DNA of 48,561 bases. Origin: Massilia frigida (lineage in GTDB: Bacteria > Pseudomonadota > Gammaproteobacteria > Burkholderiales > Burkholderiaceae_D). This document shows positions 41,101-47,680 of this stretch, piece after piece. The stretch covers positions 1 through 48,561 of the forward strand of contig NZ_WHJG01000048.1 of assembly GCF_011682175.1 (NCBI RefSeq), given 5' to 3'. The translations under genes and the position numbers were made by a program. The notes under the pieces were generated by a model. It searched no databases. It worked only from the letters and a program-made list of their open reading frames with translations, and had not been told where the DNA came from. Every line of letters begins with the position of its first letter. The stretch's first letter is position 1.

Positions 41101-44100
41101 ATTTCACGGCGCGCGCGGCGCAGGTCGACGCAGCCGCCAATCTCAGTGTATTGGCCGGCAAGAACATCGATATCGCCGGCGTGGAAGAAAAGCACGCGCT
41201 GTTTGTGCCGCTCGGCGGCAACACGATGGGCCGGACTGGCTACACCAACGAGGCGAGCGTATCGAACGTCGGCAGCAGCCTGACCGCCGGCAACAACGCC
41301 ACCATCAGGGCGGGCGGCGACGCTACGCTGAGCGGTAGCCGTGTTGCTGCCGCCAATGACGTGAACATTGGCGGCGCCAACGTCACCATCTCGGCGGTCA
41401 AGGACCGCACCCTCGTCGACGTACAAACGGTGGGCCGCAAGCAGTACGACCGTGCCATGAACGATGACGAAAGCCTGAGCGGCGGCTCCGTCAGCGCCGG
41501 CCACAACGTCACGATCAGCGCCACCGGCGTGGCAAGCGGCCAGCAAGACAAGGATGGCAAGGCGATGGCCCAAGCCGGCACCGGCAATCTGGTCCTCAAC
41601 GCGGGCACCATCGTGGCCGAAACCGGCGTAGCGAAGCTGCTGGCGAACAACGACCTCACGGTCCAGGCCATCACGACCGAGCACGACAGTCTGCGCGAGA
41701 GCTACAGCAAGAGCCGTACGCTTGGTGGCAGCAAGATGTCGAGCAGCACCAGCAGGGAGAGCTTGCAGCAGGTGACCGGCAGCCGAGTCGTTGGCGACAG
41801 CGTGCTGGTCGAGGCGGGCAAGGACTTGACGGTCAGCGGCAGCATGATTGCAGGCGTGAACGAGGTATCGCTGAAAGCGGTCGCCGGCAACGTCACGATC
41901 AAATCGGCGGAGGAAATCTACAAGGAGCGCAACAGCGCCGAACAGAAGCAGTCCGGGTTCACTGCGGCTTATGCCGGCGGCGCGGCCAGTGTGGGCTTCA
42001 GCAAGTCGAGTGGATCGAGCCAGTCGGCGCTGGACCTGGTCAGCCAGGTCGGATCGACCGTCAACTCCACCAACGGCAAAGTCAACGTGACGGCCGGCGA
42101 AGGCATCAAGGTGGTGGCGTCGGAACTCAAGGCCAAAGCCGACCTGAGTTTGAGCGGCAAGACGGTCGACCTGCTGGCAGCGCAGAACACCAGCGACGAG
42201 CGTAGCTCGTACACGTCGGCATCGAAAGGCATCTCGGTCGGGGTGACGCTCGATCCGAAGGCGGCGTTCAGCAATGCGCGTAAGGAAAGCGAAAAGGGCA
42301 ACAGCGCCGACAGCGGCGTGGGCAAGATCACCAAGCGCGCGGACGGGGTGGGGGAAGGCTTCCTCGCTGCAATTAACGGCGTGGTATTGCAAGGCAATTC
42401 GCGCAGCGCGGCCGGGACCAAGGATCATGTCAGCAGCACCGCCGAGGTCAGCACGCTCAAGGCGGGCGGCAACCTGCGCATTGACGCCACTGGCGGCAGC
42501 ATCACCAGCGAAGGCGCGACCCTGAAGGCCGAAGGCAATGCCACGCTGTCCGCCAAGGACAGCATCGTTCTCGATGTTGCCCATAGCACCGAGAGCGAAG
42601 GGCAGGACAACAAGGCCAAGGGCTGGAGCATCGATTCGCGCGGCAGCCTGCCGGTTGGCATGTTCAACAACAAGGACAATGGCAAAGGCAGTGCCGATAC
42701 GATTAGCGGCACCACCTTGTCGGTGGGCGGCAATGCCACGCTCAAGAGTACCGATGGCGACATTGTTCTCACGGCCGCTTCGGTGGTCGCCGACAAGGGC
42801 AATGTCGACATCGCCGCCGGCAGGAACCTGACCATTCAGAGTGGCCAGAACACCGTCTCGAACGATAACCACAGCAACAACAAGGCCATCGGCAAGGTGG
42901 TTGTATCCGACACCGAACGCTTTGCTGGATACAACAACATCAAGAAGAACGGCAGCAATGACGCGCTCACCCAGGTGCAGTCCGGCGTGGCCAGCATCAA
43001 CGGCAATATTACGTTGAAGGCAGGGGAGAAATACACACAGACCAGCAGTAATGTCATTGCGAACAAGGATGTGAGCGTGACTGCCAAGTCGATCGACATT
43101 GGCACGGCGCTCAATACGAGCAATAACGCGCAGGACAGTTCGGACCTGAAGATCGGCGGCTTTGCGCGTATCAGCTCGCCGTTGATCGACCTGGCCAACA
43201 ACCGCAAGGCGGCCAAGGAATCCGACGGACGCCTGTCGACCATGCAAAACATGGCCGCCGCAGCGAACGCATATCAGGCGGTTGCTGCGGGGATCGGTGG
43301 CAGCGGCACCCTGTTCAAGGCCGAGGCTGGCATTGGCATTGCCACCGCCAAGAGCCGCGACCAGAGCAGCGGCAGCATGGCAATCGGCAGCACGCTCACG
43401 GGCACCAGCGGCAATGTGACGCTGACCACGACCGAAGGCGATATCAAGGCCACCGGCGCTGGCATAACCGCCGGCAAGGAACTGAAACTCGACTCCGCGC
43501 GCGACATCGTCCTGCAATCGGCCACCAGCCAGATGAGCAGCGAAGGGAGCAACAATAACGCCGGCGTCGAGGTGGGTGTCGGGGTCCAGGTCGGTGCGCA
43601 GACCGGTACCTATGTGTACGCCACCGCCAACGTGGGCAAGGGCGAATACGATAACAATGCCACCGTTCATACCAATACCAGGCTGACTGGCGCTACGGTC
43701 AATATTGCCTCCAAAGACGACACCACGCTCAAGGGCGCAGTCGTCAAGGGCGACAGCATCACCGCCAATGTCGGCGGCAAGCTGGCGATCGAGTCCTTGC
43801 AGGACACCAACAAGCAGCACAACGAGCAAACCAACGTCGGTGCGCGGGTGCAGTTGTCGTTCGGCAGCGCGTGGGAAGCGTCGGGCAATATCGGCCATAC
43901 GTCGGCGGATGGCAGCAGCAAGGTCGTGCTGGAGCAGTCGGGCCTGTTTGCGGGCGACGGTGGCTATCACGTCAAGGCCGACACGATTGCCCTGAAGGGT
44001 GGCGCAATCGGTAGCACCAACGCGGCCAATTCGGCATTGACCACCAAGGCTATCACGTTCCAGAACCTGGACAACGAGATGGACTACAAGGCCATGTCGC

Positions 44101-47087
44101 TCAGCGCATCGGGCGGATTTACGGCTGGTGCGGTCAAGGGAGCCGCGCCGGGGACGCAAACCAGCACCGGCGCACGCAACCCGAATGCCACGCCCGGCCT
44201 GCCGATGCTGGACAAGGGCAAAGACAGTTCGACGACCTATGCAACGCTGACGGATGGCAAGATCAACATCGGCGGCAAGGACATGAGCAGTGCGGCAGAA
44301 CTCGGCGCGCATACCGATCTGGCAACCGCGAATAAAGCAGTCGACCCGTTGAAAGACATGAAGGCCGTGATGGCCGATCAGAAAGCGATGGGCGCGGCGG
44401 CAGGCACCTTGATTGCGACCGGCCAGCAGATCAACGGCGATATCGCACGCGGAGCGGCGAATCGACTGAGTCTGGCGGAAGCGGGCGTCAAATCTTCCCA
44501 AACGGAAATCGAGCGCGCTCGGGCGGTATTGAGTGATCCAGCCAGTACGCCGGAACAGCGTGCGCTTGCAACGTCGGATATTGCTGCGGCGACCCGGAAC
44601 CTGACTGCGGCAACGACTGCGCAAGACGTCGCCAACACCGACGTGAAGAACTGGGGACCGAAGGGTGACTATTCGCGCGCACTGACCGTTGCGACGGGCT
44701 TGCTGGTTGGCGGCTTGTCGGGACAAGGCACCGGGCAGCTCGCCGCCGGCGCCAGCGCGCCGTATGTGTACAAGGCGATTGGTGACCTTGCACAGACGAT
44801 GACCAAGCCGTATACCGATGCCCAGTTGCTGAAGACGGCGACCGAAGGACGACTTGCCGCCGAGACGGATCCGGCAAAGCGTGCAACGCTGGAGCAGACC
44901 TTGGCGCAGGCCGGCGCCACCATGCTCCAGTTCCAGGGGCAATATGACGATTGGAAAGATGGCAGCCTTTACAAGGCTGGCCTGCACGCGGCCGCAACCT
45001 CGATCCTGAGCCAGGTGGGCGGTGGCGATGCGCTGAAAGGTTTCGTGGCGGGCAGCTTGAATGAATTGAAGAGTCCGTTGATCGATGAATTGACGAAGGG
45101 GCTTGGGCCGACCGAGAAGAAATTTGTAGCGGATCTGAGCAGCGTGGTGGTCGGGGCCGCAATCGGTAACGCGCAGATGGCAGACTTGACGTTATCCGCA
45201 GAGTTAAATAATCGCCAATTACACACAGCAGACTATGAAGCGGCGGCGCGACTTGCAAAACTAAGCAAAGGCAAGTATTCGGAAAAAGAATTGCTGGATG
45301 CACTACGTTGGTCTGGTGTATCCGACGGGCGTCAGTTATTGGTCGAGCCCGAGCACCTTGAGTCTTATGCGGTTCACCCGACAAGTGGCCTGGTTGTCGC
45401 CATTCCCGGTGATGCCACCGAAGGATGGAAACCGCTTCACGAAGCTGCGCCGGGCATGTCGTTTACTGCCATCCCCGGCGACCAGCTGTTGTTGAGGGAA
45501 AAGTTGCCGCCCGCACCAACAAACGACATCTTGAAATTTATAAAGGCCAACACCGACGGGGCTAGCCCGTATGTTTTTGCTGCGCCCTCGAAACCGGCAG
45601 TGTCAAGTGGCCCACGTCTACCGCCGCCTCCTGATAAGTTGACGCGCGGGACCGTGATGGTCGACGGAAATTTGTATTTCCCATTGCTCGGAGATTGCCC
45701 GCTCGGCTGTATGGACCGGGTCGCGCGTGCCATCAAGGATCCAGGTACCGCAGAATATCTGCGCGCCTTGGATGAAAAAGCAAAGCGCGATGCGGTATTG
45801 AACGGATTGAGCTTGTTGAATCCATTCACGCGCGGTATGGGGCTAGTTCCTGGCAATGCGGTGAGAGCGACGGGCCGACTTGGAGTTGCGGCCGAGGCCG
45901 GTCCGGGCGCAGCCGCATTCGGCTCAGCCTTGCGCGGAGCGGAAGAGGTTGCGATTGTCCCTGGCTTGGCTAATGGTATGCGAGGCGCAACTACGGCTGA
46001 AATTGACGCGGCGTTGGATACTGCAGTTAAAGCTAAGACTGCTACTCCTCCAGTGCCGCCCGCAATTGGGCGTGACGCCGTCGACGATTTCATAGCGGGA
46101 CTGCCGTCCGATACGAAGAACTCGATTAGCAACGCTACAACGGTGGGAGGTGAAGGCAGCTCCGCTGTCATGAGCCAGACTGAAGTGCTCCGGCAAAACA
46201 TAGCGCCGTGTTGTTTTGCGCCAGGTACGCAGGTGGCAACTCCAAACGGATACGTTGCCATTGAAGCACTGAAACAGGGCGATCTGGTATGGACTAGGCG
46301 TGAAAATAACACTGGCGATGTGTTTGCGGCAACCGTGACGGCAACGCATATTCGGGACGATCAGCCAATTTATCGGCTTGTCTTGAATAAGCAGAGGAGC
46401 GAAGGCCAAAGCCAGGAAGAAATATTGCTGGTCACTCCGGGGCACCCGTTCTACATTGTCGGTAAGGGATTTGTCTCGGCCATTGACCTAAGGGCAGGCG
46501 AAAAGCTCACCGTGCGTGATCTATCGGACCATGCGGTGACGGTTGTGTCACTTGAATTGATCGAGCGACAGGGGCGTACGCATAACCTCACCGTTGACAT
46601 AGGTCATACTTTTTTTGTTGGAGCTTTTGAAACGTGGGTACACAATGTCGGACCGTGCGTCTCTGGCTGCGCGAATGGCACCTGTACGGTACACGTCTTC
46701 GAGGTTCCTGGACGTGTTCAATCTAGGATAAATATTCCATTTCTCCGAGCTGCCACCACGCCATTAAGGGGAAACTCAAAAGAACCGGTATCTGCAGGGT
46801 TTAAGCACGTTTTAGAGGGGCATTTCAACCGAGAAATTTCTAATAACCGATCTATATTTACAATTGCGCCTGATGAGTTAAAAGAGCTTTTGCAAAGTTC
46901 GACCGTCGTTAAGTCGCCAGTTACTGGAATAGACGGGGGGCAATTCGTGCGGACTGTCGATGTTGGACGTGAGATTGGTTTAACAACTAAAAAAGAAGGT
47001 GGTGCGCCTACCTCGGTTATTACCGTATTCACAGATCGTGGAGGTAATTTAATTACTGCTTATCCGGTAAGGGGAGTAAAGAAATGA
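29133..47087 (+). CDS. Giant TpsA / CdiA-like filamentous haemagglutinin with HINT-toxin C-terminus (5,984 aa)
   Basis: Starts at MKSPIRHLLKSK; AAGGA stands six bases before the ATG, while the frame upstream to 28851 overlaps the TpsB gene. Order: extended signal (1-66), TPS secretion domain (about 67-330, HNRYDQFNVDSRGLILNNS and NPNGIS near 177), thousands of residues of FHA-1 repeats built on DNTGG/DNSGG units (about 330-3250), a cysteine-containing segment (about 3255-3340), a Thr/Gly/Ala-rich linker (about 3460-3640), a block DPLFTDKNKWTGSDYFLDQL near 3712, FHA-2 repeats (about 3850-4980), a pretoxin helical region, NNRQLH at 5359-5364, a HINT domain (about 5694-5838) and the terminal toxin candidate (5839-5984). 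It is exported by the TpsB partner and should form a surface filament delivering the tip to neighbouring cells. The closest known system is contact-dependent inhibition. The last gene overlaps by four bases. Confidence 0.9.
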   Translation: MKSPIRHLLKSKQSTLTAADRQVQAQLEQPMEAVGRGGRPWTRVVARMMIVLQILQTALIAGPAYAQVVAAGNAPAGQKPLVDAAANGVPIVLIAPPSAAGVSHNRYDQFNVDSRGLILNNSRESVGTQLGGIVNGNMQLGTTSARIILNEVTSGNPSRLNGYIEVAGQRADLVIANPNGISCDGCGFLNTAGRATLTTGTPQYNSAGQLDSLNVQRGVISIGARGLNASNVEQLDLLARGIVIEGEISTKNLQAVLGANKVLYGTLKATQQDGSGNAPKFAIDIADLGGMYANQIYLVATEKGLGVNSAGRIASLSENLTLSAQGDLTLKDNYSKKDVDLSSSGKVTLAGQTNAERNVRIAAAERIAVNNGAVLRAEQSVLLTTGQIDNSGSVIQKSASETLVLAAERINSSGSMYSATDLSLQARTIDGKGGVLQAERALKVSADSIMVDQQQWAANEAVTVKAGQLRAANSVLAAGTDLSLNASGALNIQGSSLTAKKAIDLRGQGVNTAAATVSAAALAIDAGKGKLDNTGGVIYAAGNIDLRAAGIDNTRGKIVATDKLALDAGGGRLDNTGGTLASKDAVFGNVGSIRNREGTLSITSDLVLDGALDNNKGKLITAGALTFSGTSLDNAGGAIQAGNAVSLTASGLIDSADGIIQSTSAGVAIKAGRLDNTKGAIAAAKDIAIDAGRVLGRDGDISAGGKLAVSGAALDLGGASLASNGTLDLAASDILAGAAKLQAGQALTVKAGNLSAAGATIASVGSVNVAATGDARLDKAAIAANGNVDINGRDLHAQQLRVESSGTVALKADSVDLQDASLSGARGLGLAAGTLLMKGGSAVSGGKLTVTGQSQQGGKLSAAGDVEVRMDKQLDLTGGAIRAGGDIAVRAEGIVTDQALLGGKHIVLDAGLGSVSNVQGTIVAESGGGTRAPALVVRGNGIDNNRGVLSSDANAVFDAKTQAFDNNGGKVVVSGDMDLSAGALKNRSGSIATGSSIVMRGNDVDNTDGQLRSGKDVIIEANGQRLGNDRGVIEAQGTMTLLAADLSNIGGRLAANQTLNLTAGALNNSGGTVAAGKDLTLSVSGVANSGNGSLNAGGPVSISAGRFDADGAQISSHEQIVIAAGQGMYLDQSTIHAGGSVDLSANNMQAKGATILSNGAIAVSGRDSVNLAGSDINANGAVTVKAANGASLQGTQIASNAELRIDAANIDGGASRLSSAGDLDLHAGTGGIVLAGAHVASGAGLRIDGKGIDAANATLAAKSDIALDTRGADYKADGSRHRSESGGITLKANNIDTGGSAGQIADSGFIAKGSIALEASGQINVANSTISSGGNVALNAGQGISTAGGAVSAIGSAALSGATINNAGGAIAANGALKLLARDGGIDNGGGSILSRDQLTLQTHTGLDRIAGKPVAAGGATDLNNKGGSIVGVAGAVINSGTIDNSGGKIASGNTLVLDLGNSDFKGAKGSVLSEKALTLTARQIDLSAGQLRAGKGVSLSAEQIVAQGAAISAAAGDLLIDSKGGSIDASHADMLASGLLSLKSGAADLAHAKLSSGAGTSIASAALDARQAIIQAGGDIAIASGAAINAQDAAIGAGGKLDVTASSLKGGQYSAFKDLTVVTTGAIDLGKSALPGAQGGAFLTDAALNVKAQGVILDDGRAIGKNITLDVGNGVLSNRGGTILATDAAANAPALKLTSNGIDSTGGSIVSNGDLLINSGSGAVDNSKGTLGALGKLDIVAGKLGNAGGKVVANTALTMQVQAIDNHAGKIQAGTSLNVKAGDIDNRAGTLAGSTGIELTAGKVDSSDKALIGSNGNVTLHTKGLDNSGSQVKAGGKLAIDTGAAGAITNVKGSLASDGGMTLASAGTLDNSGGAIAAGAGLDAQIQGALVNKDGNIVAGKNLGLSVTDGLANRGGAIQAGGDMLVAANKGIANDAGKLIANGALDIDGASLTSKKGLISAGKDLTLDVKTLGGALDNQGGQIQASGKASIAAKGVGNVDGVIIASDDLMLDAGKALLDNRGGIVQSAKASVAIDAGDIASQGTGSAIVAAGKLTVAGNNIDSGKGLISAGKDLSLIAQGALGNAQGRITSGAHATVQGKGIDNSGALLSAGKTMTVQAGSGTLLNSGGSVLAGETLKLDAGSVHNLGGTLASNGDLTLLADTGGTVDNSAGTIRSAQGSVSLTGGQLRNGAVGAGGVIAAGKDVTISVNGALLNRDGAIEAANKLTIQAGAALDNTNGKLTGAKALAVSANGITSVNGSMLSNGALSANAGTGAFDNSKGIISGGGNTTVNAAGRFDNTDGKITTGANLVATTGAFDNVRGLVSAQGGANLSTAAFDGRKGEVIGQQALTINTQGARFDGSGGRFASNGGVTLATGDAVLTGSTIAAGDSFAIQSLGANTRLDANGIQIAVTKNITVTGADVALNGSSLQAGNTITVAGSTVGLNNAALAANTAVNINGTDVQAAAINISTQGDISLQASNTLDYRNGQFAAGNNAAIYGGGLVATSGAKLAAGKRLSFGMGQQSVDFSALDFTYQFGTDLLVQAMGIRTGGVAISADNLFFDAGTGVLDNTGGTLSATGVIEFKARGMVNSGGLIAADHLVSLDSGNGALINSGGTIASAAGKIGITGSDLLNTNGGNITAADTVTVTTTGLADNAGGNIVADGVVSVESGTLGNAKGQVVSNKDKVAIKAGTFDNNGGLVSAKTALDITTKLGVGNKGGSLVAGLDASIVAKNGVDNTGGVIGAAGKVALTSSTGVVINQGGSIQSDTSTVAIDAGNGIWNQNGDIYGLTGVQARTDANLLNMQGGRIASQGDVKLSSLKGKLDNTDGIVSSGSALIVAAKDVHNAGGVLSGLTSAKVDAESVDNTAGVIEAGTGGIAITAKTLTNDNSGTQRGIVSKGDITISGGTVKQNGGYIGADGKLTIDGTSIDNTGGSTMLALKELSLTATAGINNQDGNIKSALDTTLKAPVLNNVGGTVFANNNLLVDAAAIDNSNTNNGAFDKGLLASNTVTVNAATVGNVNGAIVALKNLKVAGSASINNTGGQLSGEAVTIDTADFINTSGRTDATTMLTATMKKFSADGVMASTGTLRLAMDGDYTNGGIVAAENNLEIVLNNGKYTNTKIGTISAAKDLRLSATELNNYGSISATNTTLDVGTFTNAGTGVVNSIGTTTVTGGSTFNSGRIYGGNVVMGGAVTNEKDATIGARDILTMSGLLINKPGANVLSLGNMTLGSVVNAGARIESGANLDIGSLTNLNCVNGGVDNGQGASNCSAYGLKGGIAYSDQTTVVPVNFITITPRGSNTAYTLDQLSYYTDDQHYYIHPSDLHNKIEDYTKTTIDTRTIVKSVVDSSNAGLVTAAGNITAKAAMNVDSQIVAGGNVSITGAAEVGNGVEKTPGDTVNISTQGTQAITENGSSYFTEVKNDCDWKGKCKHYRVDSKFTAIQDVGPTTSIDVAAVLYDSGGMAPAPAAPDDATIAPADPAKVVGTLGTGVAGNLTASSGNTAAGDVTTTKTGNVATYTTGSTTVGINVGAINADTAVQGVAAQGVSAGGTPSVDTSVAAGGTKIDAQAAGTAGGAGPVSTDAQQQGSGGATDVTVGTSAQPIVKGQVAGNALPGSVIAGNARAAQQTAIGDLTTSFAKFAAARPVTVADKKVDAGVFGPNTKDINGRVTDPKVPNVTLTSNTDWKAPTGNLFSLKPGEGAGYLVETDPLFTDKNKWTGSDYFLDQLDIDPQRTLKRYGDGFVEQRAFADQLINITGRNKLSGYENNEQAFKALMDSGVAYAKQFQLTPGVALSEQQMAQLTTDIVWMQEETVSLPDGSTTTALVPKVYLRRPQQGDLSTGGALIAGDNVTIRNQNGGISNSGTILAGYANAKPTDMHGAVTLDARNVSNSGTIAGNVIDIKAANDIANVGGRIAGLSNKGVDGSATDDSRVTLNAGRDILVASTTQTRSIDTVGNNGTSTSSRTNIDRVATIAGGNVLIDARGNFTARAAQVDAAANLSVLAGKNIDIAGVEEKHALFVPLGGNTMGRTGYTNEASVSNVGSSLTAGNNATIRAGGDATLSGSRVAAANDVNIGGANVTISAVKDRTLVDVQTVGRKQYDRAMNDDESLSGGSVSAGHNVTISATGVASGQQDKDGKAMAQAGTGNLVLNAGTIVAETGVAKLLANNDLTVQAITTEHDSLRESYSKSRTLGGSKMSSSTSRESLQQVTGSRVVGDSVLVEAGKDLTVSGSMIAGVNEVSLKAVAGNVTIKSAEEIYKERNSAEQKQSGFTAAYAGGAASVGFSKSSGSSQSALDLVSQVGSTVNSTNGKVNVTAGEGIKVVASELKAKADLSLSGKTVDLLAAQNTSDERSSYTSASKGISVGVTLDPKAAFSNARKESEKGNSADSGVGKITKRADGVGEGFLAAINGVVLQGNSRSAAGTKDHVSSTAEVSTLKAGGNLRIDATGGSITSEGATLKAEGNATLSAKDSIVLDVAHSTESEGQDNKAKGWSIDSRGSLPVGMFNNKDNGKGSADTISGTTLSVGGNATLKSTDGDIVLTAASVVADKGNVDIAAGRNLTIQSGQNTVSNDNHSNNKAIGKVVVSDTERFAGYNNIKKNGSNDALTQVQSGVASINGNITLKAGEKYTQTSSNVIANKDVSVTAKSIDIGTALNTSNNAQDSSDLKIGGFARISSPLIDLANNRKAAKESDGRLSTMQNMAAAANAYQAVAAGIGGSGTLFKAEAGIGIATAKSRDQSSGSMAIGSTLTGTSGNVTLTTTEGDIKATGAGITAGKELKLDSARDIVLQSATSQMSSEGSNNNAGVEVGVGVQVGAQTGTYVYATANVGKGEYDNNATVHTNTRLTGATVNIASKDDTTLKGAVVKGDSITANVGGKLAIESLQDTNKQHNEQTNVGARVQLSFGSAWEASGNIGHTSADGSSKVVLEQSGLFAGDGGYHVKADTIALKGGAIGSTNAANSALTTKAITFQNLDNEMDYKAMSLSASGGFTAGAVKGAAPGTQTSTGARNPNATPGLPMLDKGKDSSTTYATLTDGKINIGGKDMSSAAELGAHTDLATANKAVDPLKDMKAVMADQKAMGAAAGTLIATGQQINGDIARGAANRLSLAEAGVKSSQTEIERARAVLSDPASTPEQRALATSDIAAATRNLTAATTAQDVANTDVKNWGPKGDYSRALTVATGLLVGGLSGQGTGQLAAGASAPYVYKAIGDLAQTMTKPYTDAQLLKTATEGRLAAETDPAKRATLEQTLAQAGATMLQFQGQYDDWKDGSLYKAGLHAAATSILSQVGGGDALKGFVAGSLNELKSPLIDELTKGLGPTEKKFVADLSSVVVGAAIGNAQMADLTLSAELNNRQLHTADYEAAARLAKLSKGKYSEKELLDALRWSGVSDGRQLLVEPEHLESYAVHPTSGLVVAIPGDATEGWKPLHEAAPGMSFTAIPGDQLLLREKLPPAPTNDILKFIKANTDGASPYVFAAPSKPAVSSGPRLPPPPDKLTRGTVMVDGNLYFPLLGDCPLGCMDRVARAIKDPGTAEYLRALDEKAKRDAVLNGLSLLNPFTRGMGLVPGNAVRATGRLGVAAEAGPGAAAFGSALRGAEEVAIVPGLANGMRGATTAEIDAALDTAVKAKTATPPVPPAIGRDAVDDFIAGLPSDTKNSISNATTVGGEGSSAVMSQTEVLRQNIAPCCFAPGTQVATPNGYVAIEALKQGDLVWTRRENNTGDVFAATVTATHIRDDQPIYRLVLNKQRSEGQSQEEILLVTPGHPFYIVGKGFVSAIDLRAGEKLTVRDLSDHAVTVVSLELIERQGRTHNLTVDIGHTFFVGAFETWVHNVGPCVSGCANGTCTVHVFEVPGRVQSRINIPFLRAATTPLRGNSKEPVSAGFKHVLEGHFNREISNNRSIFTIAPDELKELLQSSTVVKSPVTGIDGGQFVRTVDVGREIGLTTKKEGGAPTSVITVFTDRGGNLITAYPVRGVKK
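35001..35354 (+). repeat. 27-bp exact direct repeat within the FHA-1 array
   Basis: A 27-base unit at 35001-35027, encoding K-G-L-I-S-A-G-K-D, recurs exactly at 35328-35354, 327 bases (109 codons) later. It reflects the repeat architecture of the haemagglutinin and could serve as a site for in-frame deletion or assembly error. Confidence 0.8.
39520..40050 (+). other. Low-complexity Thr/Gly/Ala linker inside TpsA
   Basis: This part of the giant gene codes for about 175 residues dominated by G, T, A, V and S (TTKTGNVATYTTGSTTVGIN, AAGGTKIDAQAAGTAGGAGP). It interrupts the regular FHA repeat pattern and lies between the cysteine-containing segment and the DPLFTDKNKW block. It is probably a flexible linker that separates the outer filament from the part following it. 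Confidence 0.5.
46212..46646 (+). other. HINT (intein/hedgehog-like) autoprocessing domain within TpsA
   Basis: Residues 5694-5838 show the HINT pattern: the first catalytic Cys5694 in CFAPGTQVATPNGYVAIEAL, GDLVWTRRE, the block-B TPGHPFYI with His5771, and the terminal HTFFVGAFETWVHN (His5837-Asn5838). These are the residues needed for N-S acyl shift and Asn cyclisation in inteins. In polymorphic toxins such domains stand directly before the toxin and are thought to release it. The residue after the Asn is Val, not Cys/Ser/Thr, so C-terminal cleavage rather than splicing is expected. Confidence 0.8.
46647..47084 (+). other. C-terminal toxin domain candidate of TpsA (RNase-like)
   Basis: Residues 5839-5984 form a compact module after the HINT domain. 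Visible features are a Cys-containing lead (VGPCVSGCANGTC), FKHVLEGHF with two His, SIFTIAPDELKELLQS, DGGQFVRTVDVG with an Arg, and the closing SVITVFTDRGGNLITAYPV. His early, Arg in the middle and a Thr in a TAYP-like last strand are typical of BECR-fold ribonuclease toxins. This is pattern recognition, not a search result. Base composition is clearly lower in GC than the FHA repeats. Confidence 0.5.
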
Positions 47088-47596
47088 GTGATCGTTTTAA
47101 AGGAATATGGTCGGAATTTCAAGAGAATATTCGAAATTTGGATGAGGGTGCGAGTCCGCGCGAAATTCTAGACGTAATTCTGGATTGGCTCCGGAAGTAT
47201 AAAGAATATTTTTTGCGACCGCCATTCAGTGATTATGGATTTAATCGATTTATAACTTTGGATGCGCCAGATTATCCCGTTGAAATATCATTAATGCGTG
47301 GCGAAGAATTACTTTTTTTTAAAAAACTAGTCTTTAATCAACAAGGAAAAGATAAGGAAAGCATTGCGCGGATTTTACGAGATACTTTTGAGATGTTGCT
47401 CGTACTTGAGATGGATGAAAAGTGCGCTAATTGTGGTCGCGACGGATTGGGTGTGTATTTAAACGAGGAAAATGCCAAGCTGGTATATGAATGCAAGCAA
47501 TGTGGCATTGCAAAATACACTGATGGAGCGAAATTGGACGGCGGGCACTATGTATTTGCTAAAACGGTTGATTTGATTAAAGAAAAACTCATATAG
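47084..47596 (+). CDS. Putative immunity protein with zinc-ribbon-like cysteines (170 aa)
   Basis: The ATG overlaps the TpsA stop codon (ATGA), the classical position of a CDI immunity gene. The product has a predicted helical N-terminal half (SPREILDVILDWLRKYKEYF), a strand-rich centre, and a C-X2-C...C-X2-C arrangement (Cys114, Cys117, Cys137, Cys140; CANC and CKQC) typical of a zinc ribbon. No signal peptide or membrane helix: cytosolic, as needed to neutralise a cytosolic RNase. Base composition is the lowest in the window (15 of 60 bases are G or C in 47281-47340). The assignment rests on position and composition; I do not recognise the family. Confidence 0.75.
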   Translation: MSDRFKGIWSEFQENIRNLDEGASPREILDVILDWLRKYKEYFLRPPFSDYGFNRFITLDAPDYPVEISLMRGEELLFFKKLVFNQQGKDKESIARILRDTFEMLLVLEMDEKCANCGRDGLGVYLNEENAKLVYECKQCGIAKYTDGAKLDGGHYVFAKTVDLIKEKLI

Positions 47597-47680
47597 ATTG
47601 GGCATCTTGCAAAACTCAAAAACTGCAATGGTGCGCACTGCAATGTCCGCTCCAAGCGCGGCATTTTTGAAAAACCAGTT

